This document shows positions 13,799 to 21,040 of a stretch of 29,562 bases of DNA, piece by piece; the stretch's first letter is position 1, and the number at the start of each line of letters is the position of its first letter. Made by a program: the position numbers and the translations under genes. The stretch covers positions 1 through 29,562 of the IMG/VR virus record IMGVR_UViG_3300044641_000552; one strand, written 5' to 3'. The stretch comes from a virus. The notes under the pieces are model-generated. The model ran no database searches and was not told where the DNA came from. It saw only the letters and a list, made by a program, of their open reading frames with translations.

Positions 13799-14985
13799 CA
13801 ACACCAGCCAAGCTATACCGCAACGCGATTGATTTGAATCGCTATAGCAATAGCGTGGCTCGGCGTGTCATCAATGCATATAACGACATCATCATCGATG
13901 CAGTTAATCAACTGCGCACCATTGATGATTTGGCAGCGCCTGTCAAGGCTGCCAGGTTGCGCGCCATCTTGGCGCAACTCAGGGATTCACTGGCTGGATG
14001 GGCAGGTGATGCAACAGAGCTAACGGCAACAGAGCTGCAGGGCTTGGCCGAGCTGCAGTCTGAATTTGTAGCCGAAGAGCTACGCAAGGCGTTGCCGGCT
14101 GGTGCGCGCACAGCGGTCAATACCGTGGAAATCAGCCCGCAGTTTGCGCAAAGCGTGGTCACGACAGACCCGACGCAAATCAACGTAGTCGCACTATCAG
14201 ACGACTTATTCGCAGCAGTGCAAGGCGCACCGCAGACATTCAGCCTCACCGCTGCGCAAGGTGCCACTATCACACTGCCCAATGGCGAGGTAGTTAGCAA
14301 AGCGTTCAGAGGCATTGCCGTTGATCAAGCTGAGCGATTTTCGCAGGTGGTACGGCAAGGGTTGCTGACAGGCGAAACCACGCCAGACATCGCCAAGCGC
14401 TTGATTGGCAGTTTGCAATTTGGCGAGCAGGCCAGGACCGTAGGGCAGCTCGTGGCAGCAGGCGGCCAAGCGACGGCCGTGGCCGATAACCAAGTCATGG
14501 CCCTAGTGCGCACCAGCATCAACCAAGTGGCCAACAGCGCCAGCCAGCAGGTGTACGAGGCCAATCAAGACATCACCAAGAAATATCGCTACGTTGCCAC
14601 GCTTGATACCCGCACCAGCGCAATCTGTCGTGCATTAGATGGCCGCGAGTTTGAATACGGCAAAGGGCCAATGCCGCCGCAACATTTCAACTGCCGCTCG
14701 ACCACGGTGCCCATCATTGACTCCGACATCCTGCCACCGTCTACTACCGCAACCCGCGCTAGCAAGGATGGCCAAGTGCCAATCAACCAAAGCTATGGCG
14801 AGTGGCTAGCCAATCAACCACGCAGCGTGCAGGCTGAAGCATTAGGGCCAGAAAAGGTGCCGTACTTCAACCGGCTTGCCAATAAGTACGGCCCACGCGA
14901 TGCGATTGCAAAGCTAGTCCGTGATGACGGCTCAGAGTTAACCTTAGAGCAGCTACGTAAACGATATGGACCTGCCAAGCCTTAG
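13795..14985 (+). CDS. MuF/SPP1 gp7-like minor head morphogenesis protein
   Basis: The 396-aa protein has a helical N-terminal two-thirds and the hallmark MuF C-terminal domain at about residues 265-305. That domain reads TLDTRTSAICRALDGREF, then GPMPPQHFNCRSTTVPI, where the DxRT-C and PPxHxNCRS pattern is diagnostic. Members of this family are minor head proteins made right after the portal. They are ejected or help capsid assembly. The ATG overlaps the preceding stop as ATGA. The last ~90 residues (YGEWLANQ...YFNRLANKYG) also match the usual extension. Six cysteine and histidine positions are compatible with the family's fold. Confidence 0.88.
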   Translation: MTTPAKLYRNAIDLNRYSNSVARRVINAYNDIIIDAVNQLRTIDDLAAPVKAARLRAILAQLRDSLAGWAGDATELTATELQGLAELQSEFVAEELRKALPAGARTAVNTVEISPQFAQSVVTTDPTQINVVALSDDLFAAVQGAPQTFSLTAAQGATITLPNGEVVSKAFRGIAVDQAERFSQVVRQGLLTGETTPDIAKRLIGSLQFGEQARTVGQLVAAGGQATAVADNQVMALVRTSINQVANSASQQVYEANQDITKKYRYVATLDTRTSAICRALDGREFEYGKGPMPPQHFNCRSTTVPIIDSDILPPSTTATRASKDGQVPINQSYGEWLANQPRSVQAEALGPEKVPYFNRLANKYGPRDAIAKLVRDDGSELTLEQLRKRYGPAKP

Positions 14986-15268
14986 GCATTTTCAAAATGG
15001 CCTGATCGTCAGTGATCCTGTTGAAGCCTGCGTTGACGGCAATTGGATTGCTGCAGTGTTGTGCCAGCGTGATGACGGCAGCCAATACTGGGCAGCACCT
15101 GATATGGCTAAGCTTGCATCAGTAACTGAGTGGCGCGATGCCGTTAAAGAAGGGCAAGTCACAGGCTGCAGTATCAGCCAACATCAAGACCGAGATGAAA
15201 AAGGGCAAACCGCAAAAGCAAGCCGTGGCAATCGCGCTGTCAAAAGCCGGAAAAGCAAGGAAGCGTAA
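14966..15268 (+). CDS. Small hypothetical protein overlapping the next gene in another frame
   Basis: Starting at ATG 14966 inside the MuF gene end, this 100-aa frame encodes a compact, protein-like N-terminus: [19 protein letters not shown], then [18 protein letters not shown], then a helix ([14 protein letters not shown]). The C-terminal ~40 residues are Ser/Lys/Arg-rich and low in complexity. They lie opposite the overlapping 44-aa frame (15138-15272) and may be constrained by it. I recognise no family. The first two-thirds look real. The basic tail could be a by-product of dual coding. Confidence 0.6.
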   Translation: MDLPSLRHFQNGLIVSDPVEACVDGNWIAAVLCQRDDGSQYWAAPDMAKLASVTEWRDAVKEGQVTGCSISQHQDRDEKGQTAKASRGNRAVKSRKSKEA

Positions 15269-15272
15269 GTGA
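15138..15272 (+). CDS. 44-aa basic phage protein, MPLKKG...[15 protein letters not shown] type
   Basis: This very short frame encodes [17 protein letters not shown] followed by [19 protein letters not shown] and a basic tail. The start (MPLKKGxSxxxxxxNI) and the [13 protein letters not shown] helix are hallmarks of a widespread family of tiny phage head-region proteins, as I recall it. It overlaps the preceding gene by 131 bases in another frame. Its TGA shares its last base with the next ATG (TGATG). The function is unknown. The high charge suggests binding to DNA or to capsid parts. Confidence 0.75.
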   Translation: MPLKKGKSQAAVSANIKTEMKKGKPQKQAVAIALSKAGKARKRK

Positions 15273-15442
15273 TGGCCAAGAAACCCGGTCTTTACGCCAA
15301 CATCCACGCCAAGCGCGAGCGCATTGAGCATGGCAGCAAGGAACGCATGGCACGCAAGGGCGAAGAAGGCAGGCCATCTGCCGCTGCGTTCAAGGCTGCG
15401 GCCAAGACTGCCAAGAAACGCAAGCCAAAGGGCAAAAAATGA
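15272..15442 (+). CDS. 56-aa basic phage protein, [15 protein letters not shown] type
   Basis: The frame opens with ATG 15272, touching the previous stop, and reads [18 protein letters not shown], then a Gly/Ser stretch, RKGEEGRPSAAAFKAAAKT and a Lys-rich end. The LYANIHAKRxRI start and the P(S/T)AxAFKxAAKTAKK end are typical of a tiny phage protein found beside the previous one in other head modules, as I recall. It is nearly one-third Lys plus Arg. The stop overlaps the next ATG as ATGA. The function is not known. Confidence 0.75.
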   Translation: MAKKPGLYANIHAKRERIEHGSKERMARKGEEGRPSAAAFKAAAKTAKKRKPKGKK

Positions 15443-15711
15443 TCACCTATCGTGGTGAGCAGTTTGAGGGTTACAACAAGCCCAAACGAACTCCCAGCAA
15501 TCCCAGCAAATCACATGCCGTCTTAGCCAAGGAAGGCGACACCATCAAGTTGATTAGGTTCGGTCAGCAGGGCGTATCTGGCTCACCAGCGCGAACAGGA
15601 GAATCAGCAGCAGACAAGGCCAGAAGGGCATCATTTAAAGCGCGCCATGCAGCCAATATCGCAAAGGGCAAGCTTAGCGCTGCCTATTGGGCTGACAAAG
15701 TAAAGTGGTGA
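15439..15711 (+). CDS. Conserved phage protein, 90 aa, KPKRTPxxPSKSHAVLAKEGD type
   Basis: This 90-aa protein begins MITYRGEQFEGYNKPKRTP and continues with KSHAVLAKEGDTIKLIRFGQQGV. It then has a flexible stretch and the strongly patterned end SFKARHAANIAKGKLSAAYWADKVKW. I recognise this as a conserved family of unknown function in tailed phages. The end RHxxNIxKGKxSAAYWADKVKW is distinctive. It sits between small basic proteins and the scaffold, so a role in head assembly or the virion is plausible. The ATG overlaps the preceding stop as ATGA. Confidence 0.78.
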   Translation: MITYRGEQFEGYNKPKRTPSNPSKSHAVLAKEGDTIKLIRFGQQGVSGSPARTGESAADKARRASFKARHAANIAKGKLSAAYWADKVKW

Positions 15712-15718
15712 CGCACTC

Positions 15719-15733
15719 TATCCCTGCGGGATA
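15719..15733 (+). promoter_or_regulatory. Hairpin holding the ribosome-binding site of the scaffold gene
   Basis: TATCCC-TGC-GGGATA is a perfect 6-bp stem with a 3-base loop, ending three bases before the scaffold ATG (15737). The only Shine-Dalgarno-like bases (GGGA) lie in the 3' arm, so folding would hide them. It could tie scaffold translation to ribosome traffic from the gene upstream. Confidence 0.5.
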
Positions 15734-15736
15734 CGC

Positions 15737-16408
15737 ATGTCCGACGAAAACCAGATCCAGGAGCCTGCGGCAACTGGTGACACTGAAGCGCTGCAACGTA
15801 GCGTCGAAGCGCTAGAACGCAAGAATCAAGAATTGATCGCCGAGCTGCGGTCAGCCAAGAAGTCACCGAAGCTACCCGATGGCGTCAACATCGACGAGCT
15901 GCTTGATTTCAAGCGCAAAGCCGAACAGGCCGAACTTGAGCAACAAGGAAAATACTCCGAAGCAAGGCAAGCTCTGGAGCAGCAGTACCGCGAGGCGACG
16001 GCGCAGAAGGACCAGCGCATCGCAGAACTCGAGTCCCGTGTTCGTGAGTTGGAGCTGGTCACACCAGCCGTGACCGCATTGGCGGACATCGTGCATGACC
16101 CCGACTTGGTGCTCAAGACCAAGCTGAGCAGTGATCAGATTGAGCGTGACCCTGATGGCACGGTGGTAGTCGTCGATGGCTACCAGCGCACACCTGTTAG
16201 CGAATGGGCCAAGACGCTACCCGCCTGGATGCAAAAGCAACCCAAGCCACAGGGTAGTGGCGCACCATCAGGCCGCAGCAGTGGTGAGCTGCCATTAGGC
16301 GTCAAGAATCCATTTGTGCGGGAATCATTCAACCTGACCGAACAATCACGGTTGTTCCGTACAGATCGGGATATGTACGATCGGCTAAAAGCTGCTGCAA
16401 GGCGTTAA
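15737..16408 (+). CDS. Capsid scaffolding protein, probable
   Basis: This 223-aa protein directly precedes the capsid gene. Residues ~15-45 and ~60-115 are strongly charged coiled-coil helices (EALQRSVEALERKNQELIAEL and a Glu/Gln/Arg-rich stretch). The acidic N-terminus and a Pro/Gly/Ser-rich linker near 170-190 precede a C-terminal helix with NLTEQSRLFRTDRDMYDRLKAAA. A rod-like charged protein with a small C-terminal helix-turn-helix that binds the coat is the standard scaffold design. This family is a frequent neighbour of this capsid type. No protease motif is visible. A hairpin over the ribosome site may limit or couple its translation. Confidence 0.8.
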   Translation: MSDENQIQEPAATGDTEALQRSVEALERKNQELIAELRSAKKSPKLPDGVNIDELLDFKRKAEQAELEQQGKYSEARQALEQQYREATAQKDQRIAELESRVRELELVTPAVTALADIVHDPDLVLKTKLSSDQIERDPDGTVVVVDGYQRTPVSEWAKTLPAWMQKQPKPQGSGAPSGRSSGELPLGVKNPFVRESFNLTEQSRLFRTDRDMYDRLKAAARR

Positions 16409-16478
16409 GCTATCTGCAACCGGCTGCGCTGGTGCCAGGGCTGCGCCCACACCGTAAACCATTTCCCCGAGATGAATC

Positions 16479-17501
16479 ATGGCGACTCTTCGCTCTGACA
16501 TCATCATCCCAGAGATTTTCACGCCTTACGTCATTGAGCAAACCACCCTGCGTGATGCCTTCCTGGCATCCGGTGTGGTGCAGCCCATGGCTGAGCTGAA
16601 CGCTACCGAGGGTGGTGACTACATCAACGTCCCCTTCTGGAAGGCCAACCTGTCTGGCGACTTCGAAGTGCTGACCGATAGCACCTCGCTGACGCCTGGC
16701 AAGATCACTGCCGATAAGCAAGTTGGCGTGATCCTGCACCGTGGCCGCGCCTTTGAGGCCCGTGACCTTGCGGCCCTCGCTGCTGGCGCTGACCCCATGG
16801 CTGCTATCGGCGCCAAGGTTGCTTCCTATGTGGCTAACCAGCGCCAGAAGGACCTGATCAAAACGCTGGAAGGCGTGTTTGGCGGTCTGACCTCCAACAC
16901 CGGCGCTGCTTTTGCTCCGCTGTCGTTTGACCTGAGCGGCATGACCGCCCTCGGCCCCCGCCAAGTGGCCAAGGCTCGTGCGCTGCTGGGTGATCAAGGC
17001 GACAAGCTCACCGCTGTTGCCATGCACTCTGCGGTCTATTACGACCTCGTAGAGCGCAAGGCCATCGATTACGTGACCAATACCGAAGCACGCGGTGGCG
17101 GCACTGTTGCCACTACTGGCATCGCTCCTGTGTTTGCAGGCAGCATCGCTGGTGCTTACGGCAGCGACAATTCCGTGCCCACTTACATGGGCCTGCGTGT
17201 GATCGTTTCGGACGACCTGGTGCCTACCAGCACCAACTACCCCGTCTATTTCTTCACCCAAGGCGCTATCGCCAGCGGTGAGCAAATGGCGATGCAGACC
17301 GAAACTGATCGTGACATCCTCGCCAAGAGCGATGCCATGTCCATCGACCTGCACTACTGCTACCACCCCGTGGGCGCTAAGTGGGCCGTCACGACCCCCA
17401 ACCCGACCCAAGCTCAGCTTGCCACCATCGGCAACTGGACCAAGGTGTACGAAACCAAGAACCTTGGTATCGTCCGTGGCACCGTCACTTCTAACTTCTG
17501 A
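16479..17501 (+). CDS. Major capsid protein
   Basis: The 340-aa product lies behind the scaffold and before the presumed decoration protein. It starts SDIIIPEIFTPYVIEQT and has N-arm-like residues followed by GGDYINVPFWKANLSGD. It continues with a long spine helix (DPMAAIGAKVASYVANQRQKDLI, about residues 105-130), and VAMHSAVYYDLVERKAIDYV and MGLRVIVSDDLVP. These match the HK97-fold coat proteins that begin with a PEIF.PYV segment. Third codon positions favour C and G strongly, as expected of the most highly made protein. That bias also creates a long meaningless antisense frame. The ribosome site is only a weak GAG near -11. No capsid maturation protease is seen nearby. Confidence 0.9.
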   Translation: MATLRSDIIIPEIFTPYVIEQTTLRDAFLASGVVQPMAELNATEGGDYINVPFWKANLSGDFEVLTDSTSLTPGKITADKQVGVILHRGRAFEARDLAALAAGADPMAAIGAKVASYVANQRQKDLIKTLEGVFGGLTSNTGAAFAPLSFDLSGMTALGPRQVAKARALLGDQGDKLTAVAMHSAVYYDLVERKAIDYVTNTEARGGGTVATTGIAPVFAGSIAGAYGSDNSVPTYMGLRVIVSDDLVPTSTNYPVYFFTQGAIASGEQMAMQTETDRDILAKSDAMSIDLHYCYHPVGAKWAVTTPNPTQAQLATIGNWTKVYETKNLGIVRGTVTSNF

Positions 17502-17512
17502 GGTAACTAACC

Positions 17513-17914
17513 ATGGCACAACCCTCCCAGTTTGAAATCAGCACTGAGCAGTACATCACTGCCAGTCATTTCATCGCCTCTTCTGTGGCTGACGTGCAGT
17601 TCTTCACCGCTCCGGTGAAGTGCGAGGTGGTTGCAGTGCGCGAGATCCACACTGTTGCTGGCACCGATGGCAGTGCCGTCACCGGTACCATCCGCCGGTG
17701 CCAAGGCACTGAAGCTGCTACCGCCGGCGATGACCTCCTCGGCGATACCAAGCTCGACCTCAAGGGCACTGCCCTGACCGAGCAGGCTCCTGCCCTGACC
17801 GCCACTAATGGCAACTTGGTGCTGGAAGCCGGGAACCGCTTGGCACTTGACGTGACAGGCACCACCACTTCCCTAGCTGGTGTGATCCTGACCGTGCTGC
17901 TCAAGCGCGTCTGA
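17513..17914 (+). CDS. Probable head decoration or structural protein, 133 aa
   Basis: It lies 11 bases after the capsid gene, with GAGG nine bases before ATG 17513. The codon bias is similarly strong, so it should be made in large amounts. The protein is almost all beta strand and Thr/Ala/Val-rich: FFTAPVKCEVVAVREIHTVAG, a TIRRCQGT strand, and LVLEAGNRLALDVTGTTTSLAGVILTVLLKRV. The pattern fits a jelly-roll or beta-sandwich virion protein. Position and abundance suggest a decoration or head-stabilising protein. I cannot name the family with certainty. Confidence 0.65.
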   Translation: MAQPSQFEISTEQYITASHFIASSVADVQFFTAPVKCEVVAVREIHTVAGTDGSAVTGTIRRCQGTEAATAGDDLLGDTKLDLKGTALTEQAPALTATNGNLVLEAGNRLALDVTGTTTSLAGVILTVLLKRV

Positions 17915-18090
17915 TGGGGCTGTTCGCTTTCCGGCGACTGCGTGATCAAGAGGCTGCCTCTTTGGAGGTGGCCTCATTTTCTATTGCAGAGCCAATGCCT
18001 ACACTAGATGTAACGGAGCCTGACGATGGCAATCACGATCATCGCAACGCCAAACGCGGCAGACGCAAACTCATATCTGACGTTGGCTGA
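17914..18090 (+). CDS. 58-aa hypothetical protein after the decoration gene
   Basis: The ATG (17914-17916) shares its A with the preceding TGA (TGATG). The frame encodes MGLFAFRRLRDQEAASLEVAS, then an acidic Pro-containing linker (EPMPTLDVTEPDDGN), then a basic tail (RNAKRGRRK). I recall short phage proteins with the same MGLFAxRR..E.EAAS.EVAS start in the same genome slot, which supports it. The last 65 bases overlap the next gene in another frame. A terminator-like hairpin (17950-17975) lies inside it. The function is unknown. Confidence 0.6.
   Translation: MGLFAFRRLRDQEAASLEVASFSIAEPMPTLDVTEPDDGNHDHRNAKRGRRKLISDVG
17950..17980 (+). terminator. Possible intrinsic terminator inside an open frame
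   Basis: GAGGC-TG-CCTC-TTTG-GAGG-TG-GCCTC forms a stem of 5 plus 4 pairs with a symmetric TG/TG internal loop, followed by ATTTTCT. It lies just behind the capsid and decoration genes, where many phages reduce downstream transcription. The weak T run and the coding frame through it make this uncertain. Confidence 0.4.
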
Positions 18091-18589
18091 TGCGCAGGCC
18101 ATCATTGATGGCATGGTGCTAGATGCTGACGTGACAGCTTGGGCTGCCGCAACCACGGACAACAAAAACCGTGCGTTGTATTCCGCTGCGCAGAGGCTAG
18201 ATCGTGAACGTTTTCTTGGTGCTCGCTCTACTGATACCCAGTCAATGCAATGGCCGCGAACTGGTGTTCGCAAGCCCGATACCTATATCAATACCTACGC
18301 GGTGGGATTTCCGTTTCGCATTACCACCGACTACTTTGCCGACAACGAAATCCCAGATCAAATCAAGCGCGCGCAGGTGGTGCTGGCCGTTTACCTTAAC
18401 AACAACCCAGACGGCCTTGGCCTTAGCGGGCTGGAAGACTACAAAAACGTCAAAATCGGCAGCCTAGACGTGACGCCTAACCTTGGCTATGGCGCCGTCG
18501 GCGTTGACAAGGTACCGCCGATCATGGAGCGCTATTTGACAGGGCTTAGAATCAGTGGACCGGGTAACGTTGCGATCAAACGGAGCTGA
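18026..18589 (+). CDS. Head-tail connector protein, DnaT-like family
   Basis: The 187-aa protein starts with NSYLTLADAQAIIDGM and a DKNRALYSAAQRLDRERFLG-like helix, followed by QSMQWPRTGVRKPD and a long helix IPDQIKRAQVVLAVYLNN. It ends with a YGAVGVDKVPPIMERYLTGL segment. This is the pattern of phage proteins annotated as DnaT-like ssDNA-binding. They sit in the neck module and resemble head-completion adaptors (gp6/gp15-like). The WPRTG motif and the position after the capsid favour a structural connector role over primosome work. The start is ATG 18026, inside the end of the small preceding gene. Confidence 0.8.
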   Translation: MAITIIATPNAADANSYLTLADAQAIIDGMVLDADVTAWAAATTDNKNRALYSAAQRLDRERFLGARSTDTQSMQWPRTGVRKPDTYINTYAVGFPFRITTDYFADNEIPDQIKRAQVVLAVYLNNNPDGLGLSGLEDYKNVKIGSLDVTPNLGYGAVGVDKVPPIMERYLTGLRISGPGNVAIKRS

Positions 18590-18591
18590 CC

Positions 18592-18822
18592 ATGGATCGG
18601 TCTTACAGCATCGGTTTTGAGTACATCGACGATACCGCTGCGCATGCCGGCCGCTTCTGGCAGATCTACGCCGTGGCTGATGCAGTAATCGCCAGCGCTG
18701 TGATCGAGAACCAAACTGGCAATACGTTTGCATCAGTGCCGCTCAAGGCGGGCGATTCGGTCTTTGGTGTGTTTACCAGTGTTACTCTTGCCTCCGGCAA
18801 AGTTGTTGCATACAAGGTATGA
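18592..18822 (+). CDS. Small virion-module protein, first copy of a tandem paralogous pair
   Basis: It starts two bases after the connector stop. The 76-aa protein has GFEYIDDTAAHAGRFWQIY, a GNTF turn, then AGDSVFGVFTSVTLASGKVVAYKV. The next gene encodes a protein with the same order of landmarks: IxDT, GR-F/W, GNT, GVFTS, VAYK. It is all beta strand and probably a small jelly-roll-like domain. Such proteins are frequent in the head-neck region of tailed phages, and I do not know the function. It may be a decoration or capsid-surface protein. It keeps Phe-Trp where its paralog has Trp-Cys. Confidence 0.7.
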   Translation: MDRSYSIGFEYIDDTAAHAGRFWQIYAVADAVIASAVIENQTGNTFASVPLKAGDSVFGVFTSVTLASGKVVAYKV

Positions 18823-19073
18823 ACATGAGCGACTCCAACGTTTTAGGCATTGACTACGGCAAAGGCGGAACGTTTATTGGCGACACCACAACGCGAACCG
18901 GCCGCTGGTGCGCAATTCACTTTACGACTAATACACATATTGATACTATTGTTTCGGCGAACTACGACGGCAATACACTGTCAGGCCAGTCATTCTCAGC
19001 GGCCACAACTTTATACGGAGTTTTTACCAGCATTAAACTACAAAACGGCCACTGCGTTGCATATAAACTCTGA
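18819..19073 (+). CDS. Small virion-module protein, second copy of a tandem paralogous pair
   Basis: The ATG overlaps the preceding TGA (ATGA); an ATG two codons on is also possible. The 84-aa protein reads GGTFIGDTTTRTGRWCAIHF, then YDGNTLSG, then LYGVFTSIKLQNGHCVAYKL. It aligns end to end with the 76-aa protein before it. The copy is visibly richer in A+T (18920-18970) than its neighbour, so the two have diverged for long or had different origins. The stop overlaps the next start by one base. It is a predicted beta-rich virion protein of unknown function. Confidence 0.72.
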   Translation: MNMSDSNVLGIDYGKGGTFIGDTTTRTGRWCAIHFTTNTHIDTIVSANYDGNTLSGQSFSAATTLYGVFTSIKLQNGHCVAYKL

Positions 19074-19429
19074 TGTCTTTAGCTAACCCGCTACGCAAGG
19101 TTGCCAGCAAGCTGATGGCACGATTTGGCGGTGAGGCGACCATCCGCCGTGTCACGATGGGCAGCTACAACCCAACAACTGGCACTGCTGCTGAAACCAC
19201 TACAGACACCACAGTGCGTGGTGTGCTGGAGGATGTCAGCCTGCGTGAGGTGAACGACCTTATCCAAGCTGGCGACAAACGGTTAATGATTGCAGCGGTT
19301 GATTTGGCCAGCGCACCGACTACAGCCGATCGCGTCATCATTGCGGGTCGTGCGCTGCAGGTGATTGAGGTGCGGACCATTGAGCAGGACAACACCGCCA
19401 TCACATACGAGCTAATCCTGAGGGACTGA
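19073..19429 (+). CDS. Head-tail joining (head closure) protein, probable
   Basis: This 118-aa protein begins with a basic helix (LRKVASKLMARFGGEATIRRVT) followed by strands: TVRGVLEDVSLREVNDLIQAGDKRLMIAAVDL, then DRVIIAGRALQVIEVRTIEQDNTAITYELILRD. The segment with GDKRLMIAA, then DRVxIxGxxxxVxxVxxI and a closing Y-x-L-x-L-R is usual for head-closure/stopper proteins of the gp16/gpFII type. It lies between the connector and the gp10-like neck protein, the expected slot. It starts and ends on one-base overlaps with its neighbours. Confidence 0.75.
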   Translation: MSLANPLRKVASKLMARFGGEATIRRVTMGSYNPTTGTAAETTTDTTVRGVLEDVSLREVNDLIQAGDKRLMIAAVDLASAPTTADRVIIAGRALQVIEVRTIEQDNTAITYELILRD

Positions 19430-19839
19430 TGGCACGCGCCATTCGCGTTGGTGATATTGGCGATTACGCCAGTCAGCAGATGGAGAAGTTGCTGCGTGCG
19501 TCGGTGCTGGAAACTGACAGCCTTCTAAAGCACGCCAGCCCAGTTGATACCGGCCGCTTCCGTGCTAGCTGGCAAGTGGGTGAAAATGCAACCTCTCCAC
19601 CACCGGATTATTCGGGCAACGAGGATGGGCCAAATGCAAACATCCCGCCAATGGTAAAAATAAATTATCAAAATGAGCGCATTGGCAACGTTTATTCAAT
19701 CCACAACAACCTGCCATATGCCGAGCCGCTAGCCAATGGCCATAGCAAGCAAGCGCCTGCAGGATGGGTCCAAGGCGTCGCCAAAGACGTGCAAGGGCGC
19801 GTCAGAATTGCTGCAGACAAGATCGGCAGGGAATCATGA
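19429..19839 (+). CDS. HK97 gp10-like neck or tail-completion protein
   Basis: The 136-aa protein shows the gp10-like pattern. A helix of alternating hydrophobic and charged residues leads to SPVDTGRFRASW (about residues 37-48). A loop follows, then VYSIHNNLPYAEPLANGHSKQAPAGWV (about 88-114). VDTGxxRxSW and N.xPYAxxLExGHSxQAP are the family's conserved segments. It completes the neck or tail after DNA packaging. It begins at the A shared with the preceding TGA, and its own stop overlaps the next ATG. Confidence 0.85.
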   Translation: MARAIRVGDIGDYASQQMEKLLRASVLETDSLLKHASPVDTGRFRASWQVGENATSPPPDYSGNEDGPNANIPPMVKINYQNERIGNVYSIHNNLPYAEPLANGHSKQAPAGWVQGVAKDVQGRVRIAADKIGRES

Positions 19840-20258
19840 GCAGCACCATCAATGATGTCCGCGCTGCCATTGAAGGGCGCATTGCTACGCAAATGGCAAT
19901 TGCGCCGGCGTATCCTGTGAGCTATCAGAACGTGCCATTTACGCCGCCAAACAACAGCCCGTGGCTGCAGGCATTCATCCGCTTTGGCGACAACGCTTAC
20001 GCCACGCTCCTGCCTACAGGTGGCGCAGGGTTTAACCGCCACAATGGCGTGTTGACCGTGAACATTTTTACGCCCATCGGTACTGGCACTGCAGCCAACT
20101 TCACCATTGCCGAGCGGCTTAAGGACTTGTTTGATCGCGTGACCGTATCAGGCATCATCTTTGACCCAGTATCTGGCCCGGCGCAGGTAACGCCTGCTGC
20201 GCCACAGCCGTATTACCAGACCCAATTGACCGCAACGTTTGAAGCCTATTTAGACTGA
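19836..20258 (+). CDS. Tail terminator-like protein, DUF4128 type
   Basis: Start ATG 19836 overlaps the preceding TGA as ATGA, which rules out the longer upstream frame. The 140-aa protein starts with a helix (TINDVRAAIEGRIATQM), then FTPPNNSPWLQAFIRFGD, a strand HNGVLTVNIFTPIGTG, a helix FTIAERLKDLFDR and the closing strand YYQTQLTATFEAYL. This alpha/beta order with WLxxxIxxG and GxxxVxIF.P is that of tail terminators of the lambda U/DUF4128 group. The ring caps the tail tube and joins it to the head. It sits directly ahead of the tail tube gene. Confidence 0.8.
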   Translation: MSSTINDVRAAIEGRIATQMAIAPAYPVSYQNVPFTPPNNSPWLQAFIRFGDNAYATLLPTGGAGFNRHNGVLTVNIFTPIGTGTAANFTIAERLKDLFDRVTVSGIIFDPVSGPAQVTPAAPQPYYQTQLTATFEAYLD

Positions 20259-20281
20259 GCGCAGCCACTACCGTTCACAAC

Positions 20282-21040
20282 ATGGCTGTTACTGTTCTGT
20301 CCGGTACGTCCGGCGCCCTCTACTACAAACCCGCCGGCACTAACGGCAACTTCCCCGAGTCTGGCGTTAATGCCAGCACGGATGTTATCACCGTTCAGCC
20401 GTACCTGAATTTCAAGGCTGGCGATCCGGTCAAGTTCCGCGTCATCAACAGCCAGACTGGCGGATCCGGCACTGGCACGCTGCCGTCTCCCATTGATGCA
20501 GCCACCACCTACTACGTGCTGTCCTACACGGCTGCCACTGGTGCGCTGACCGTCTCCACGTCCGCTGGTGGCACCATCCTTGCCATCACTGACGACGGCA
20601 CGGCAGTGGCACCCAACGAGTTTGAGGTGTACTACGCCGATTTTGCTGCCGTTGGGCAAGTGCAGTCTTGGTCTTTTGAGATCAGCCGCGCTGAGATTGA
20701 CGTGACCACCATCGGCCAAGCAGCTGGGCAGTATGCACCCTTCCGTGCCTACATCCCTGGTTTTGCCGACGGCAATGGCACTGCCACCGTCTACGTGACC
20801 AACGAAGACGCTGCACTGTCTAACCGCATGGTGGAAGACGTGCTGCAGCGTCAGCAGGTGGGTTGCGCCTTCAAGCTGTACACCGACAAGCAGGGGACTG
20901 AGGCGCTGAGCCGCAGTATTGCCATGGATGCAGTGTTGACCTCGGCCAGCCTGAACGCCAACCCTGACGATGCCCAACAGGTAGAAATTGCCTTCCGTCC
21001 AGCTGGCGTGCCGACGTTTGATTTCAGTACCAGCGCCTGA
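20282..21040 (+). CDS. Major tail tube protein
   Basis: The 252-aa product is beta-rich and Ala/Thr-rich, with strong C- and G-ending codon bias like that of the capsid gene. Residues ~35-115 hold an inserted beta domain (FKAGDPVKFRV, then DAATTYYVLSYTAATGALTVSTSAGG). The rest has the tube hallmarks: QVQSWSFEISRAEIDVTTIG, then YIPGFADGNGTATVYVTNED, and a C-terminal AEVNTA-like counterpart SASLNANPDDAQQVEIAFRPAG. The EIxxxEIDVTTxG segment is conserved in siphovirus tail tubes. A strong terminator follows, consistent with high-level expression. It starts 23 bases after the terminator-protein gene. Confidence 0.88.
   Translation: MAVTVLSGTSGALYYKPAGTNGNFPESGVNASTDVITVQPYLNFKAGDPVKFRVINSQTGGSGTGTLPSPIDAATTYYVLSYTAATGALTVSTSAGGTILAITDDGTAVAPNEFEVYYADFAAVGQVQSWSFEISRAEIDVTTIGQAAGQYAPFRAYIPGFADGNGTATVYVTNEDAALSNRMVEDVLQRQQVGCAFKLYTDKQGTEALSRSIAMDAVLTSASLNANPDDAQQVEIAFRPAGVPTFDFSTSA

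Noticed and set aside
16409-16478. Possible hairpin or promoter between scaffold and capsid
   Set aside because: The repeated GGCTGCGC gives no stable stem with a T run, and no -35/-10 pair could be read with confidence.
16410-17519. 369-aa open frame antisense to the capsid gene
   Set aside because: The strong third-position bias of the capsid gene removes stops on the opposite strand. The product has no domain pattern and no ribosome site of note.
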